From Enchytraeus crypticus (taxonomy: Eukaryota; Annelida; Clitellata; Enchytraeida; Enchytraeidae), in contig CAJHZI010000642.1 of assembly GCA_905160935.1 (NCBI GenBank), positions 905,501 to 969,500 on the forward strand: a stretch of DNA of 64,000 bases. Reading direction: 5' to 3'. Shown one piece after another: positions 63,530 through 64,000 of the stretch; within the stretch, counting starts at the first letter, position 1, and each line of letters opens with the position of its first letter. The notes under the pieces are model-generated. The model was not told the origin of the DNA, made no database searches, and saw only the letters and a list, made by a program, of their open reading frames with translations. The translations under genes were made by a program, and so were the position numbers.

Positions 63530-64000
63530 TACCTAAAGCAACAATGTTCATCAGGTTTTCTTCTCATTCGCTATATGATCTCGTCAGTTCAACCTGGGAT
63601 GTTAGAGCAGTAGAAGATATAAAATCTTGGTTATTAGAATTTAATTATTAATTCAATAAAAAACGCCTCGAAATGTAATTCAATTAAAAGATTACACAAA
63701 TAATTTTAAAAAATCAGCTGATTATTTCATAGATCCATACAGCTATGAGATTTTGTTTCGCCTTCAACTGGATTTATACTGAAATGTGAGAATCAGTTAG
63801 AAAATGAGTCGTTTAATTTATAGGCCTAGATAGCTAAAACAATATGTACGATAGCCAGGATTTGTACGTTTAAGTTAGGTATATATACAAATTATATTAC
63901 TATATTATTTCATATGGTAGGATCTATTACACACAAGCGCAAACAAGCACATATAGGCCTCATAAGATCATTATGGAATGCATATGGATTTATGATGTAT
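63530..64000. other. Intergenic DNA with no feature recognised
   Basis: AT-rich sequence. No coding frame or repeat was recognised. Confidence 0.55.

Overview
The window is animal nuclear DNA. It is AT-rich, with genes split by GT-AG introns, a high density of SINEs, LINEs and DNA transposons, and many micro- and minisatellites. The two genes present are metazoan families (a PHLPP phosphatase and a FACIT-like collagen). Repeat content and divergence from vertebrate proteins suggest a non-vertebrate, perhaps a lophotrochozoan, but nothing here fixes the species.

Layout. 803-20797 (+) holds almost all of a PHLPP-family gene (PH domain, leucine-rich repeats, PP2C-type phosphatase, long disordered tail). 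I read it as 17 exons whose intron phases join consistently, except for one unlocated micro-exon between 7357 and 8272. Anything 5' of the PH domain lies outside the window or was not recognised. 20798-26690 is 3'UTR plus intergenic DNA with SINEs and tandem arrays. 26694-39891 (-) holds a FACIT-like collagen gene in convergent orientation: signal peptide core, N-terminal thrombospondin-like (TSPN) domain, a 408-residue low-complexity insert in one exon, and a short interrupted Gly-X-Y region. Its start codon was not found. From about 39940 to 64000 I find no host gene that I can support. This part is made of 5S-rRNA-derived and tRNA-derived SINEs, LINE fragments (43.6-44.6 kb, 45.6-45.8 kb), a hAT-like element with 8-bp target duplications (50613-56033) that contains a near-complete but broken two-ORF LINE (about 51.4-55.4 kb), a decayed mariner-like element (59401-60351), and several tandem arrays.

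Most unusual signal. In the PHLPP gene, tandem duplications repeatedly sit exactly on exon borders and carry extra copies of the splice acceptor or donor (exons 5, 8, 12, 13, 16, 17). For exons 5 and 17, using any upstream acceptor copy gives an in-frame stop. Other points of interest are a SINE family that shares its 3' tail with an RTE-type LINE fragment in the same window, two SINE families that share a 5' head, a 5S-derived SINE, and unusual residues in the PHLPP phosphatase domain.

The two genes are not expected to act together. PHLPP is an intracellular phosphatase that opposes Akt/PKC-type kinases, and the collagen is an extracellular matrix protein.
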